A stretch of 64,000 nucleotides of DNA from Fibrella aestuarina BUZ 2 (GTDB taxonomy: Bacteria > Bacteroidota > Bacteroidia > Cytophagales > Spirosomataceae): positions 5,893,815 to 5,957,814 of the forward strand of contig NC_020054.1 of assembly GCF_000331105.1 (NCBI RefSeq). The letters are read 5' to 3'. Numbering within the stretch: position 1 is the first letter of the stretch; the number at the start of each line of letters is the position of its first letter. Shown here piece by piece: positions 55,634 through 63,822 of this stretch. The notes beneath the pieces are model-generated. The model did not search any database and was not told the origin of the DNA. It saw only the letters and a list, made by a program, of their open reading frames with translations. The position numbers and the translations under genes were made by a program.

Positions 55634-55653
55634 AGTTAACGCTGTTATAAAAG
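55634..55653 (+). promoter_or_regulatory. Candidate TetR operator and -7 region
   Basis: AGTTAACGCTGTTATAAAAG holds a TAAC-N3-GTTA dyad (55637-55647) running into TATAAAAG, 15 bases before the GTG start at 55669. It shares TTAACGCyGTTA with the site upstream of the TetR at 10176 and TAACrCyGTTATA with the site at 56293. Confidence 0.55.
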
Positions 55654-55668
55654 CAAACACCGTGTAAC

Positions 55669-56274
55669 GTGGGCGTACTCGAACGACGGCAACGACAGAA
55701 AGAAGAAGTCAGGAACAGCATTCTGACGGCCGCCTGGCAGCAGGTGCTGGCCGAGGGCTGGGCTTCGCTTTCGATCCGGAAAATTGCCGACGCCATCGAG
55801 TACAGTGTGCCCGTCATCTACAGCCACTTTGTGAGCAAAGATGCCATTTTGCTTGAGTTTACGCGGCAAGGGTTTCAGCGCCTGCTAGAGCAGATGCAGC
55901 AGCAGGCCATTTGCGACAAAGCGCCCGCCGAACAACTACAGGGCATCGCCCAGGCTTACTGGACGTTTGCCTTCGAAAACCGAGAGTACTACCAATTGAT
56001 GTTTGGGCTTGGAATTCCAACCTGCGACGCCGCCAACCACATTGCCGAACTGCGGCTTTTCTCTGATTTTGTTCGTCATCCCATCGAGCAGTTGCTGGCA
56101 ACAGGCCCTAATGTAGATGCCGACCCTTATTTGAAATTCCGCACGTTTTGGTCGATTCTGCACGGTCTGGTGTCGATTCAGATGATCGACGGGCAATCGT
56201 CGAAAACGGACAACTACTGCCAACTGATCCTTCAGGATGCGATCACAGGCTTTATCAAGTCATTGACCTACTAA
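55669..56274 (+). CDS. TetR/AcrR family transcriptional regulator
   Basis: 201 residues. N-terminal HTH: EGWASLSIRKIADAIEYSVP, then VIYSHFVSKDAILLEF; a helical C-terminal ligand domain follows. The start codon appears to be GTG, because no in-frame ATG lies between it and the operator. Clear paralogue of the regulator at 10176. The next two genes, a DsbA-family oxidoreductase and a nitroreductase, have a TAAC-N3-GTTA dyad between their promoter elements, so they are the likely targets. Inducer unknown; oxidants or electrophiles would fit the target genes. Confidence 0.87.
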   Translation: MGVLERRQRQKEEVRNSILTAAWQQVLAEGWASLSIRKIADAIEYSVPVIYSHFVSKDAILLEFTRQGFQRLLEQMQQQAICDKAPAEQLQGIAQAYWTFAFENREYYQLMFGLGIPTCDAANHIAELRLFSDFVRHPIEQLLATGPNVDADPYLKFRTFWSILHGLVSIQMIDGQSSKTDNYCQLILQDAITGFIKSLTY

Positions 56275-56280
56275 ATTTTT

Positions 56281-56309
56281 TTGCCTAAATCCTAACACCG
56301 TTATATTTT
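56281..56309 (+). promoter_or_regulatory. Promoter with embedded operator before the DsbA-nitroreductase pair
   Basis: TTG (56281-56283, preceded by T residues) and TATATTTT (56302-56309) lie 18 bases apart, in line with the Bacteroidota promoter pattern. Between and overlapping them is the dyad TAACACCGTTA (56293-56303). A bound TetR repressor here would block the -7 element. Confidence 0.6.
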
Positions 56310-56323
56310 CTACTACTGTAATT

Positions 56324-57058
56324 ATGACCACGCAAACAGCCACAAAGCCAACTATGAACGTCGAAATATGGAGCGACGTGATGTGCCCTTTTTGCTACAT
56401 CGGCAAACGAAAATTTGAACAGGCACTGGCGCAGTTTCCGCAACGCGATCAGGTGCAGGTAATCTGGAAAAGCTTTCAGTTGAATCCCAACCAGAAAACC
56501 GAGCCGAACCGCTCGCTCAACGACTATTTGGCCGACGCAAAAGGCTGGAGTCTGGAGCAGACCCGCGCCATGAATGAGCGCGTAACCGATATGGCGAGCG
56601 AGGTAGGCCTGACGTATCACCTGGACCGGGCCGTCGTCGCCAACTCATTCGATGCCCACCGCCTGATCCAACTGGCCAAGACGCAGGGCCTGGGCGACGC
56701 CATGGAAGAGCGCCTGTTCCTGGCCTACTTTACCGAAGGCCTCAATACCGCCGACCACGCCACGTTGCTTCGGCTCGGTACCGAGGTAGGCCTGTCGGCC
56801 GAGTCAGTTGAGCAGGTACTCGGCAGCAATCAGTTTGCCGATGCCGTTCGGCAGGACATTTACGAATCGCAGCAGGTGGGCGTGCGAGGCGTACCGTTTT
56901 TCGTGCTGAATGGGCGGTACGCCGTATCGGGGGCACAGGCACCCGATACCTTCCTGGGCGCGCTGACCACCGCCTGGACCAACTGGAAACAGACCCAGCC
57001 TGCCCTCACCGACCTCTCGGCCGATGCGCCCGCCTGCGACATCGACGGCAATTGCTAA
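56324..57058 (+). CDS. DsbA family oxidoreductase (FrnE-like)
   Basis: 244 residues. Thioredoxin-fold protein of the FrnE/2-hydroxychromene isomerase-like branch. Active-site CPFC at residues 21-24 in SDVMCPFCYIGKRKFE; GVRGVPFFVLNGRYAVSGAQ holds the cis-Pro loop and is diagnostic. No signal peptide, so a cytoplasmic thiol-disulfide or isomerase role is likely. A second in-frame ATG (residue 11) could also serve. First gene downstream of a TetR-type operator; a nitroreductase follows 39 bases later. Confidence 0.87.
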   Translation: MTTQTATKPTMNVEIWSDVMCPFCYIGKRKFEQALAQFPQRDQVQVIWKSFQLNPNQKTEPNRSLNDYLADAKGWSLEQTRAMNERVTDMASEVGLTYHLDRAVVANSFDAHRLIQLAKTQGLGDAMEERLFLAYFTEGLNTADHATLLRLGTEVGLSAESVEQVLGSNQFADAVRQDIYESQQVGVRGVPFFVLNGRYAVSGAQAPDTFLGALTTAWTNWKQTQPALTDLSADAPACDIDGNC

Positions 57059-57097
57059 TTATCAATCAATAGAATACAACCTGAACAAATTCATCTT

Positions 57098-57730
57098 ATG
57101 GAACTCATTGAGGCCCTGAACTGGCGCTACGCTGCCAAAAAAATGAACGGAAAGCCCGTTCCCACCGAAAAAGTAAACCGGATACTGGAAGCCATTCGGC
57201 TATCGGCTTCGTCGGTCGGCATTCAGCCTTACAACGTGCTTGTAATTGATAGCCACGAGCTACGCGGCAAGATTCACGAACAGGCCTGCCCGCAACCACA
57301 AATTGTAGAAGGCTCACACGTGCTGGTGTTTGCTAGCTGGACCGCCGTTGAAGCGCAGCAGATTGATGCCTACATGCAGCTGATTGCCGACACACGCCAG
57401 ACGCCGATCGAGTCGCTGACGCCCTTCGCCGATTCCATCAAGGGAGCGCTGCTGACCCGCACGCCCGAAGCCCGCGCTGAATGGGCTGCCCGGCAAGCCT
57501 ACATTGCCCTCGGCACAGGCCTGATTGCCGCAGCCACGGAAGAAGTCGACGCTACGCCGATGGAAGGATTCAACGCTGACGCTCTCGACAAACTGCTTGA
57601 TCTGCCCGCCAAAGGCCTACACAGCACGTCCATTCTGGTGCTGGGCTATCGCGATGCTGAAAAAGACTTTCTGGCCACCGCGCCCAAAGTGCGCCGCCCG
57701 GCCGAAGAACTGTTTATCGAAGTTGCGTAA
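57098..57730 (+). CDS. Nitroreductase family protein
   Basis: 210 residues. FMN-dependent NAD(P)H oxidoreductase of the NfsB/YdgI-like type. LNWRYAAKKMNGKPVP and SASSVGIQPYNVLVI form the FMN phosphate site; VDATPMEGFN and LVLGYRDAEKDFL are conserved in the C-terminal part. Reduces quinones, nitroaromatics or similar electrophiles. It lies 39 bases after the DsbA-like gene, probably one operon under TetR control. Ends at a 50-base perfect palindrome. Confidence 0.9.
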   Translation: MELIEALNWRYAAKKMNGKPVPTEKVNRILEAIRLSASSVGIQPYNVLVIDSHELRGKIHEQACPQPQIVEGSHVLVFASWTAVEAQQIDAYMQLIADTRQTPIESLTPFADSIKGALLTRTPEARAEWAARQAYIALGTGLIAAATEEVDATPMEGFNADALDKLLDLPAKGLHSTSILVLGYRDAEKDFLATAPKVRRPAEELFIEVA

Positions 57731-57740
57731 CCAATAACTG

Positions 57741-57790
57741 CCAACCAGCAAAGGCGGCGATCCAATTGGATCGCCGCCTTTGCTGGTTGG
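57741..57790. terminator. Perfect 50-base palindrome between convergent genes
   Basis: Bases 57741-57765 are exactly complementary to 57766-57790, centred on CCAATTGG with no loop. It lies between the nitroreductase stop and the convergent dehydrogenase stop at 57802. Likely works as a terminator in both directions, though it has no T-tail. Confidence 0.7.
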
Positions 57791-57801
57791 TTCGGGTTTA
57801 C

Positions 57802-59148
57802 TTACTTCTTCGCCAGCACGCGCCACACGGTGCCTTTTACGGAATCAGTGATGTAGAGCGAGCCATCAGGCCCCTGCGCCAGGCCCATTGGGCGGTGTTT
57901 GGCGTCGCCGGGGCTGGCTAGTTCGAGCTTACCGGCGTTGGCGTTTTGGCCCGGTACACCCTGCTCGGCTACGCCCGCGAAGTTTTCGGCAAACACTTCG
58001 TATTTACCCGACGGGCGGCCGTCTTTACCAAACGGAATGAAGGCGACAAAATAACCACCCTGTTTCAGCGGTGCGCGGTTCCACGATCCGTGAAAGCAAA
58101 CAAACGCGCCGTTTTTGTAGCGGGCGGGGAACTGGTTGCCCGTGTAGAACAGCACGTCATTGGGCGCCCAGTGACCGGGAAAGGCCATGATGGGTTTGTC
58201 TTTGCCCGCACACTGATCCTGCGTTTTCCCATCGCCGCCATATTCGGGCGCCAGCATTTTTTTGTTTTGGTAGTGGTCGTTGTAGCAGTAGGGCCAGCCA
58301 AAATCGGCCCCATCTTTCACCATCAGAAACTCTTCCGACGGCAGCTCGGCGCTGACCTCATCCGTGAAGGCGCCGCCCCAGTTGTTGAGGTTGTCGCGGC
58401 CATGTTGCAGGGCATACAGCGTGTTGGTAGCGGTGTTCCAGTCGAGGGCAACGGCATTACGGATGCCAGTTGCATAGCGCCGACCATCGCTTTGCCGCTG
58501 ATTGGTTTTGTTGGCGTCGAACACCCAGATACCGGCGTAGTTATCGAGCAGTGGGCAAGGCATTTGTCCTTTCGACCCCGGCTGCCGGTCTTTTTCCTGG
58601 CAGGCGTTTGAGGGTGCTCCGAAGTTAACAAACAGTTTGCCGTCGGGCGAAACGGCCAGCGATTTGCTGGCGTGCTGCCGTTGCAGGGTCAGGCCCACCA
58701 CAATCGGCTCGGGTTGGGTATCGGCCATCACTTTACCGTTGGTCAGCTTATACCGATACACCGACGTATCCGACGAGGCGTAGAGATAGCCATTCACTAC
58801 GGCGGCGCCTGTGCCGGGGTAGTTACCAAACAGCACCGTTTGGTCGGCGCGGCCATCACCGTTGGTATCGTTCAGTTGCACAATACCCTTGCCGTCTTTG
58901 AGGCGTTCGAGCTTGACAAACAACGTACCTGTGGTGGGGTCGACGGCGGCGTGGCGCGCCCGACCCAGGTTATCGGCATAGACGAGTGCCGAGAAACCCG
59001 GTGCCAGTTTCAGCCCGCCGTTATCATCATCCGGTTTAATGGCCGACGTACCCGGCCGGGTGGGGCGGGGGCTTTTTTTGCCGGGCGTTGTCGCCGCCGT
59101 GAGGGTTGCCAGCAGGGCCAGCGTAAGTAGTGGAACGTAGCGATTCAT
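57802..59148 (-). CDS. Exported sugar dehydrogenase-like propeller protein (sorbosone/GSDH type)
   Basis: 448 residues. Glucose/sorbosone dehydrogenase-like six-bladed propeller. Signal peptide MNRYVPLLTLALLATLTAA sets the start at 59148. LKLAPGFSALVYADNLGRAR, NDTNGDGRADQTVLFGNY (calcium-like loop), SLAVSPDGKLFVNFGAPS, GIRNAVALDWN, CFHGSWNRAP and GLAQGPDGSLYITDSVKG are propeller blades typical of the sorbosone dehydrogenase group. PQQ binding is expected from the family but not proven. Distant relative of the protein at 15489. Confidence 0.82.
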   Translation of the reverse strand: MNRYVPLLTLALLATLTAATTPGKKSPRPTRPGTSAIKPDDDNGGLKLAPGFSALVYADNLGRARHAAVDPTTGTLFVKLERLKDGKGIVQLNDTNGDGRADQTVLFGNYPGTGAAVVNGYLYASSDTSVYRYKLTNGKVMADTQPEPIVVGLTLQRQHASKSLAVSPDGKLFVNFGAPSNACQEKDRQPGSKGQMPCPLLDNYAGIWVFDANKTNQRQSDGRRYATGIRNAVALDWNTATNTLYALQHGRDNLNNWGGAFTDEVSAELPSEEFLMVKDGADFGWPYCYNDHYQNKKMLAPEYGGDGKTQDQCAGKDKPIMAFPGHWAPNDVLFYTGNQFPARYKNGAFVCFHGSWNRAPLKQGGYFVAFIPFGKDGRPSGKYEVFAENFAGVAEQGVPGQNANAGKLELASPGDAKHRPMGLAQGPDGSLYITDSVKGTVWRVLAKK

Positions 59149-59210
59149 AGAACGAAGCGATTCAGGTACAGCCAAACAACTAATTGTGAAAGCACGAAGT
59201 TATGCCAAGA

Positions 59211-59302
59211 GCGCTGAAGGTTTACGGGTCCGAGTTCAATGTTGATCCGGCAATCTGGCTGGGTACGTTGTTGGTAACCGTAAACCTTGGGCGCTGAACC
59301 TT
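59211..59302. repeat. Intergenic inverted repeat of 7-base units
   Basis: AAGGTTTACGG (about 59217-59227) pairs with CCGTAAACCTT (about 59278-59288), and flanking AGCGC/GCGCT pairs add to the stem. Arms read in heptamers (CGTAAAC, CTTGGGC, then GCTGAAC and CTTAAAC). Sits between divergent dehydrogenase and yciO genes. Confidence 0.65.
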
Positions 59303-59314
59303 AAACTCCTTTTT

Positions 59315-59941
59315 ATGCCTGCCGATTTCGTAAAAATATACCCCAAGAACCCCGACATGAACCGCATCCGGCAGGTAGCCAGCGCCCTGCGCGATGGGGC
59401 GGTGGTTATTTACCCGACCGATACTATCTATGGTATGGGCTGCGATATTCACAATGCGCGGGCGGTGGAACGGGTGGCCCGTATTAAAGGTATCAAACCC
59501 CAGAAAAACGATTTCTCGTTTATCTGTTACGACCTTAGCCACATCGCCGATTATGCACGCGTGAGCAATTCGGCGTTTAAGTTGATGAAACGGCTACTGC
59601 CCGGCCCCTACACGGTCATTCTGGAAGCCAACAACCAGGTACCCAAATTGCTGAATAGCAGCAAAAAGACGGTCGGTATTCGGGTGCCTGACAATGATAT
59701 CCCCCGGCAGCTTGTCCACGAACTGGGCAACCCGATCATTACTACTACCCTGCGCGATGAAGAACCCGGCACGGTCGAATACAGCACCGACCCCGAACTG
59801 ATTTTCGAGAAATACCGCCACGACGTCGACATCGTCATCGACGGGGGCATCGGTGGGTACGTTCCGTCCACCGTCATCGACGCCACCACCGACGATTTCG
59901 AGGTTATCCGGCTGGGGCTGGGCGAAGTTAATTGGGACTAA
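59315..59941 (+). CDS. YciO-type Sua5/YrdC domain protein
   Basis: 208 residues. Sua5/YciO/YrdC family, in which TsaC/Sua5 make threonylcarbamoyl-AMP for tRNA t6A. The order YPTDTIYGMGCDIHN, RIKGIKPQKNDFSFICYDLS, FKLMKRLLPGPYTVIL, VGIRVPDNDIPRQL and ITTTLRDEEPG is closest to E. coli YciO, whose exact role differs from TsaC. No C-terminal Sua5 domain. Followed by the pirin gene 38 bases later on the same strand. Confidence 0.88.
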   Translation: MPADFVKIYPKNPDMNRIRQVASALRDGAVVIYPTDTIYGMGCDIHNARAVERVARIKGIKPQKNDFSFICYDLSHIADYARVSNSAFKLMKRLLPGPYTVILEANNQVPKLLNSSKKTVGIRVPDNDIPRQLVHELGNPIITTTLRDEEPGTVEYSTDPELIFEKYRHDVDIVIDGGIGGYVPSTVIDATTDDFEVIRLGLGEVNWD

Positions 59942-59979
59942 CAACGGCATCCGATTCACACGAACACCTACCGCTCCTT

Positions 59980-60894
59980 ATGCTGGATCAAATCATCGAC
60001 GCGCGCCCGGCTGCATTGGGCAATGGGTTCACCGTCAGGCGGATTCTGCCTTACCGGCTTCGGCGTATGCTGGGGCCGTTTATTTTCATGGATCACGGTG
60101 GCCCGGTGGCCCTGCCGCCGCAGCCCGTCACGAGCATGGACGTGCTGCCGCATCCACACATCGGCCTGTCGACGGTGAGCTATCTGTTCGACGGGCAGCT
60201 TACCCACCGCGACAGCCTGGGTGTTGAGCAGGTGATTCGGCCCGGCGACGTCAACTGGATGACGGCCGGCCGGGGCATAGCCCATTCCGAGCGCTTCGAA
60301 GACCCCAATCTGCTCGTCGGCAATAGCCTCGAAATGATACAGACGTGGGTGGCCCTGCCCGAAGCCGACGAAGAGAGCGACCCCGCCTTTACGAACTATT
60401 CAATCGAACAGTTGCCCGTTTTCACGGATACCGGCGTTTGGCTGCGGCTTATCGCGGGCGATGTGTTTGGCCTTACCAATGCCGTTAAAAGCCATTCACC
60501 GCTGTTTTACGCCCATGTCGTGCTCCAGCCGGGCACGCGCTTTGGCCTGCCGCTGGGCTACAGCGAACGGGGCGCCTACGTGGCCAAAGGGCGCGTGGAG
60601 GTAAGCGGACGTACCTACGAAGCCGGCCAATTGCTCGTCTTCACGAAAGGTATCGATCCGGTGCTAGTCGCCCACGAAGCCTGCACGCTGATGCTGTTGG
60701 GCGGCGAACCGCTGGGCGAGCGCTACATCTGGTGGAACTTCGTGTCGTCGCGCCTCGACCGCATCGAGCAGGCCAAAGCCGACTGGCAGGCGGGGCGTAT
60801 TGCGCTCCCTCCCACCGACAACACGACGTTCATTCCCCTGCCCGACGATAAATCGAAGCCCGTGGGTAGCCCGCCGCCACCACCCCTCTCCTGA
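59980..60894 (+). CDS. Pirin family protein
   Basis: 304 residues. Bicupin. The N-terminal metal site is LPHPHIGLSTVSYLFDGQLT with THRDSLG and a later Glu (SLEMIQTWVALP). Pirins may act as quercetinases or redox-sensing regulators. I set the start at ATG 59980 (MLDQIIDARPAALG); an upstream ATG at 59932 overlaps the yciO gene and adds no conserved sequence. The C terminus ends in a Pro-rich tail. Convergent with the hydroxyacid dehydrogenase gene. Confidence 0.88.
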   Translation: MLDQIIDARPAALGNGFTVRRILPYRLRRMLGPFIFMDHGGPVALPPQPVTSMDVLPHPHIGLSTVSYLFDGQLTHRDSLGVEQVIRPGDVNWMTAGRGIAHSERFEDPNLLVGNSLEMIQTWVALPEADEESDPAFTNYSIEQLPVFTDTGVWLRLIAGDVFGLTNAVKSHSPLFYAHVVLQPGTRFGLPLGYSERGAYVAKGRVEVSGRTYEAGQLLVFTKGIDPVLVAHEACTLMLLGGEPLGERYIWWNFVSSRLDRIEQAKADWQAGRIALPPTDNTTFIPLPDDKSKPVGSPPPPPLS

Positions 60895-60900
60895 CCGGTT

Positions 60901-61848
60901 TCAGGCTTTTTTCATCGCCAGGAGTTGATCCACCAGCACCTGGTTGATCCGCACGTAACTTTCGTGGGTCCAGCCCGCAATGTGGGGCGTCAGCACCACC
61001 CGATCTGACTGGCGGAGGTAGTCAAACGCCGCCTGTTGCGCGGGCGTCAGCGTCTTCAACTTTTCGTTTTCCAGCACGTCGAGGCAAGCCCCGCGCACTT
61101 TACCCGACTGAAGCCCGGCCACTACCGCCGTCAGCGAAGCCACCTCACCGCGCGACGCATTGACGAGGAAAAACGGCTTGCTAAACTGCTCGATAAACGC
61201 GTCGTTGATCCATTGGCGCGTATCGGTAGTTAGCGGCACGTGCAGGCTCAGCACATCGGCCTCGGCCATAATCTGCGCCACGGTAGCGGCTTCGGCATAG
61301 GCGTCGCCGTAGTCGGTGCGGTATTTGTCGTAGGCCAGCACGCGGCAGCCGAAGCCACTGAGGCGGCGGGCGGTGGCTTGTCCGTTGTTGCCGTAGCCAA
61401 ACAGCCCCACCGTTTTGCCCATCAGTTCGATGCCCCGGTTGCCCTCGCGGTCCCAGGTGCCCTGCCGTACCTCGCGGTCGGCTTTCAGGAGGTTGTTGAA
61501 CAGGGCTAGCAACATACCCAGCACGTGTTCGGCGACGGCATCGCGGTTACCCGTGCCAGCATGAAAGACCTGAATCCTGCGCGCCTCGGTAGCGGCCACG
61601 TCGATCAGGTCGAGCCCGGCGCCCGCCCGGCCAATGTAGCGTAGGTGCGGGGCGGCGGCCAGCATCTCGGTATCGACGGTCGTTTTGCTGCGAATAATAA
61701 GCCCTTCGAACGGCCCGATCCGGGCGAGCAGGTCGGCCCGGCTGACGGTGGGTTGGTACTCATAGCTGTAACCGGCTTCATCGAGCATGGTAAACAGCGA
61801 GGGGTGCATTTCATCGGCAATCAGAATCGCCGCTTGGGGTGTCGACAT
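60901..61848 (-). CDS. D-isomer-specific 2-hydroxyacid dehydrogenase
   Basis: 315 residues. NAD-dependent dehydrogenase related to phosphoglycerate dehydrogenase, without an ACT domain. NAD-binding GLFGYGNNGQATARRL, catalytic Arg in NASRGEV, Glu in LDVLENEK and His in TPHIAGWTHESY. Substrate could be 3-phosphoglycerate, glyoxylate or another 2-oxoacid. Start ATG 61848 (MSTPQAAILIADEMH) chosen over 61884. A TACGTTTG -7 element lies 21 bases upstream. Divergent from pdxA. Confidence 0.88.
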   Translation of the reverse strand: MSTPQAAILIADEMHPSLFTMLDEAGYSYEYQPTVSRADLLARIGPFEGLIIRSKTTVDTEMLAAAPHLRYIGRAGAGLDLIDVAATEARRIQVFHAGTGNRDAVAEHVLGMLLALFNNLLKADREVRQGTWDREGNRGIELMGKTVGLFGYGNNGQATARRLSGFGCRVLAYDKYRTDYGDAYAEAATVAQIMAEADVLSLHVPLTTDTRQWINDAFIEQFSKPFFLVNASRGEVASLTAVVAGLQSGKVRGACLDVLENEKLKTLTPAQQAAFDYLRQSDRVVLTPHIAGWTHESYVRINQVLVDQLLAMKKA

Positions 61849-61868
61849 GAGGGGAAGTTTGTAACTTG

Positions 61869-61876
61869 CAAACGTA
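61869..61876 (-). promoter_or_regulatory. -7 promoter element of the hydroxyacid dehydrogenase gene
   Basis: Minus-strand TACGTTTG matches TAnnTTTG exactly, 21 bases before the ATG at 61848. The upstream -33 region is T-rich but has no clear TTTG. Confidence 0.5.
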
Positions 61877-61995
61877 ATTATCAATTAATAAAAATAGGTT
61901 GAGGTTGCGCGTTTACGAGTGAAGGGTTGCCAATACCCCGGCAACCGGCTTCCAACAGCCAACTGTAGCCGCATACCCTAACCTGTTTTTCTGGA

Positions 61996-63822
61996 ATGGA
62001 ACAACAGCCACCCAATACAGAAGGCCGCGAAACTCCGGCGTCGGGCGAGTCGAACAACGGACAGGAACGGCGCAGCCGAAACCGGAATCGCAATCGGAAC
62101 CGGAACCGCAATCGCGACAAAAACGGGCAGCCTCGTGGTGAACAGGCGTCGGCCATCGACGACGATCTGGAGTTTGAAGAGATTGACACGTCGTTTATCG
62201 GTGCCGAAGACGATACCGACGAGAGCGGCAACGTACCTGAGCCGGCCGGTACCCAGGCCGAGCCAGCCAGTCAGCGCCCACCCCGCAGCGAACGAAACCG
62301 CCCCGAACGGGGCGAGCGTGCCCAGTCTGAGCGGAACGAGCGCAACAACCAGCGCCAGCCCACCGACCGGGGCGACCGCGCCGAACGCCCAGCCCGCCCT
62401 GAGCGCGAGCGGAACCGACCCGAGCGGAGCGAACGGCCTGAACGGCCCGAACGTACCCAACCGGAACGTACCCAGCCCGAGCGGTCTGCCTTTGACCGGT
62501 CGGGTTCGCGGCCCGTCGAGTTGCGCCAGGCTCAACCCAGTGTGCAGCCTCCCCAGCCCGAGCGGCAGGAGCGGTACGAGCCCATGGCCGTTGATCGGTA
62601 TGCGGGGGCCTCGGTCTTCGAAGCCGACGACGAACTGGATGGCAGCCACCGCTCCGGCGACCGCGCGCCCATTTCGGAAACCGCGCAGAAAGAACGCCTC
62701 ATCATCGGCATCACCCTCGGCGATTACAACGGCGTTGGCCCCGAGGTGATCCTGAAAGCGTTGCAATACAATCAGCTGCAGAAGATTTGCACGCCGGTTA
62801 TTTATGGCTCTATGCGCGTACTGAACCGGTACCGCAACCTGCTCAACCTGAAAGACTGGAACCTCAACGGGATTCAGCAGGTCGATCAGGCGAGTCATAA
62901 AATGACCAATGTCATCACCTGTTTCAGCGAAAACACGCCCCCGCCGGTACCGCAACCAACCGTAGCCGAGGGCGACCCCCCGGCCGACGGCGAGGCCGAA
63001 ACGCCCGCCCCCGTTGTTGAGAAACCCGCTCCGCTACCCGTCGATATTCAGCCCGGCAAGGTGACGCCCGAAGCCGGCATTGCGGCCTTTGCCTGCCTGA
63101 GCCGCGGGGTCGAAGATCTCAAAGCCGGGAAAATTCATGCCCTCGTTACGGCGCCGATCAACAAGCACAATATTCAGTCGGAAGCGTTCAAGTTTCCGGG
63201 CCATACCGAGTACCTCGCCAGCGCTTTCGGTGTTGCCGACAACCTCATGTTCATGGTCAGCGAGACACTGAAGGTGGGCGTCGTGACGGGCCACGTACCG
63301 CTGGGGCGCGTTCGGCAGGGCATTCACAAAGGAGCGATTCTGCAAAAGATCGACCTGATGACCAAGTCGCTGAAACAGGATTTCGGCATTCGTCGCCCCA
63401 AAATCGCCGTGCTGGGCCTCAACCCTCACGCGGGCGAAAACGGTCTGCTCGGCAACGAGGAAAAAGAGATCATCACGCCGCTCATCAATGAGTTGCGGCA
63501 AAAAGGGCAGCTGGTGTATGGCCCCTTCCCGGCCGATGGCTTCTTCGGCACCCGCGCCTATCGGAAATACGACGCCGTACTGGCGATGTACCACGACCAG
63601 GGCCTGATTCCGTTTAAATCGATCGCGTTCGACGAAGGCGTCAACTTCACCGCCGGGATGCCCGCCGTTCGGACCTCGCCCGACCACGGCACAGCCTATG
63701 ACATCGCAGGAAAAGGCCTCGCCGACGAAACCTCGATGATTCAGGCCATTTACACTGCCTGCGACGTCGCCCGCCGCCGCATCGACTACCAGGAATTAGA
63801 AGCCAATGCACTTAAAAAATAG
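61996..63822 (+). CDS. pdxA: 4-hydroxythreonine-4-phosphate dehydrogenase with long disordered N-terminal extension
   Basis: 608 residues, nearly twice the usual 330-350. PdxA oxidises 4-phosphohydroxy-threonine in pyridoxal phosphate synthesis. The enzyme begins about residue 232 (RLIIGITLGDYNGVGPEVIL) and keeps the metal-site motifs FPGHTEYLA, MYHDQGLIPFK and SPDHGTAYDIAGKG. Residues 1-230 are highly charged and low complexity: an RNRNRNRN stretch (about 28-40), then many PER, SER and TQPER units. A second Pro/Glu/Ala-rich insertion lies at about 312-350 inside the enzyme. Met196 could be an internal start, but the extension keeps a biased coding pattern throughout. Divergent from the dehydrogenase gene. 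Confidence 0.9.
   Translation: MEQQPPNTEGRETPASGESNNGQERRSRNRNRNRNRNRNRDKNGQPRGEQASAIDDDLEFEEIDTSFIGAEDDTDESGNVPEPAGTQAEPASQRPPRSERNRPERGERAQSERNERNNQRQPTDRGDRAERPARPERERNRPERSERPERPERTQPERTQPERSAFDRSGSRPVELRQAQPSVQPPQPERQERYEPMAVDRYAGASVFEADDELDGSHRSGDRAPISETAQKERLIIGITLGDYNGVGPEVILKALQYNQLQKICTPVIYGSMRVLNRYRNLLNLKDWNLNGIQQVDQASHKMTNVITCFSENTPPPVPQPTVAEGDPPADGEAETPAPVVEKPAPLPVDIQPGKVTPEAGIAAFACLSRGVEDLKAGKIHALVTAPINKHNIQSEAFKFPGHTEYLASAFGVADNLMFMVSETLKVGVVTGHVPLGRVRQGIHKGAILQKIDLMTKSLKQDFGIRRPKIAVLGLNPHAGENGLLGNEEKEIITPLINELRQKGQLVYGPFPADGFFGTRAYRKYDAVLAMYHDQGLIPFKSIAFDEGVNFTAGMPAVRTSPDHGTAYDIAGKGLADETSMIQAIYTACDVARRRIDYQELEANALKK

Noticed and set aside
15489..59148. Two PQQ-type dehydrogenases considered as a duplicated locus
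   Set aside because: They belong to different branches with little shared sequence and unrelated neighbours, so no recent duplication is supported.
61978..62955. Minus-strand open frame of 325 codons, rich in Leu, Gly, Pro and Phe, opposite pdxA
   Set aside because: It is the complement of the Arg/Glu-rich PdxA extension; apparent hydrophobic repeats come from the repeated codons on the plus strand.
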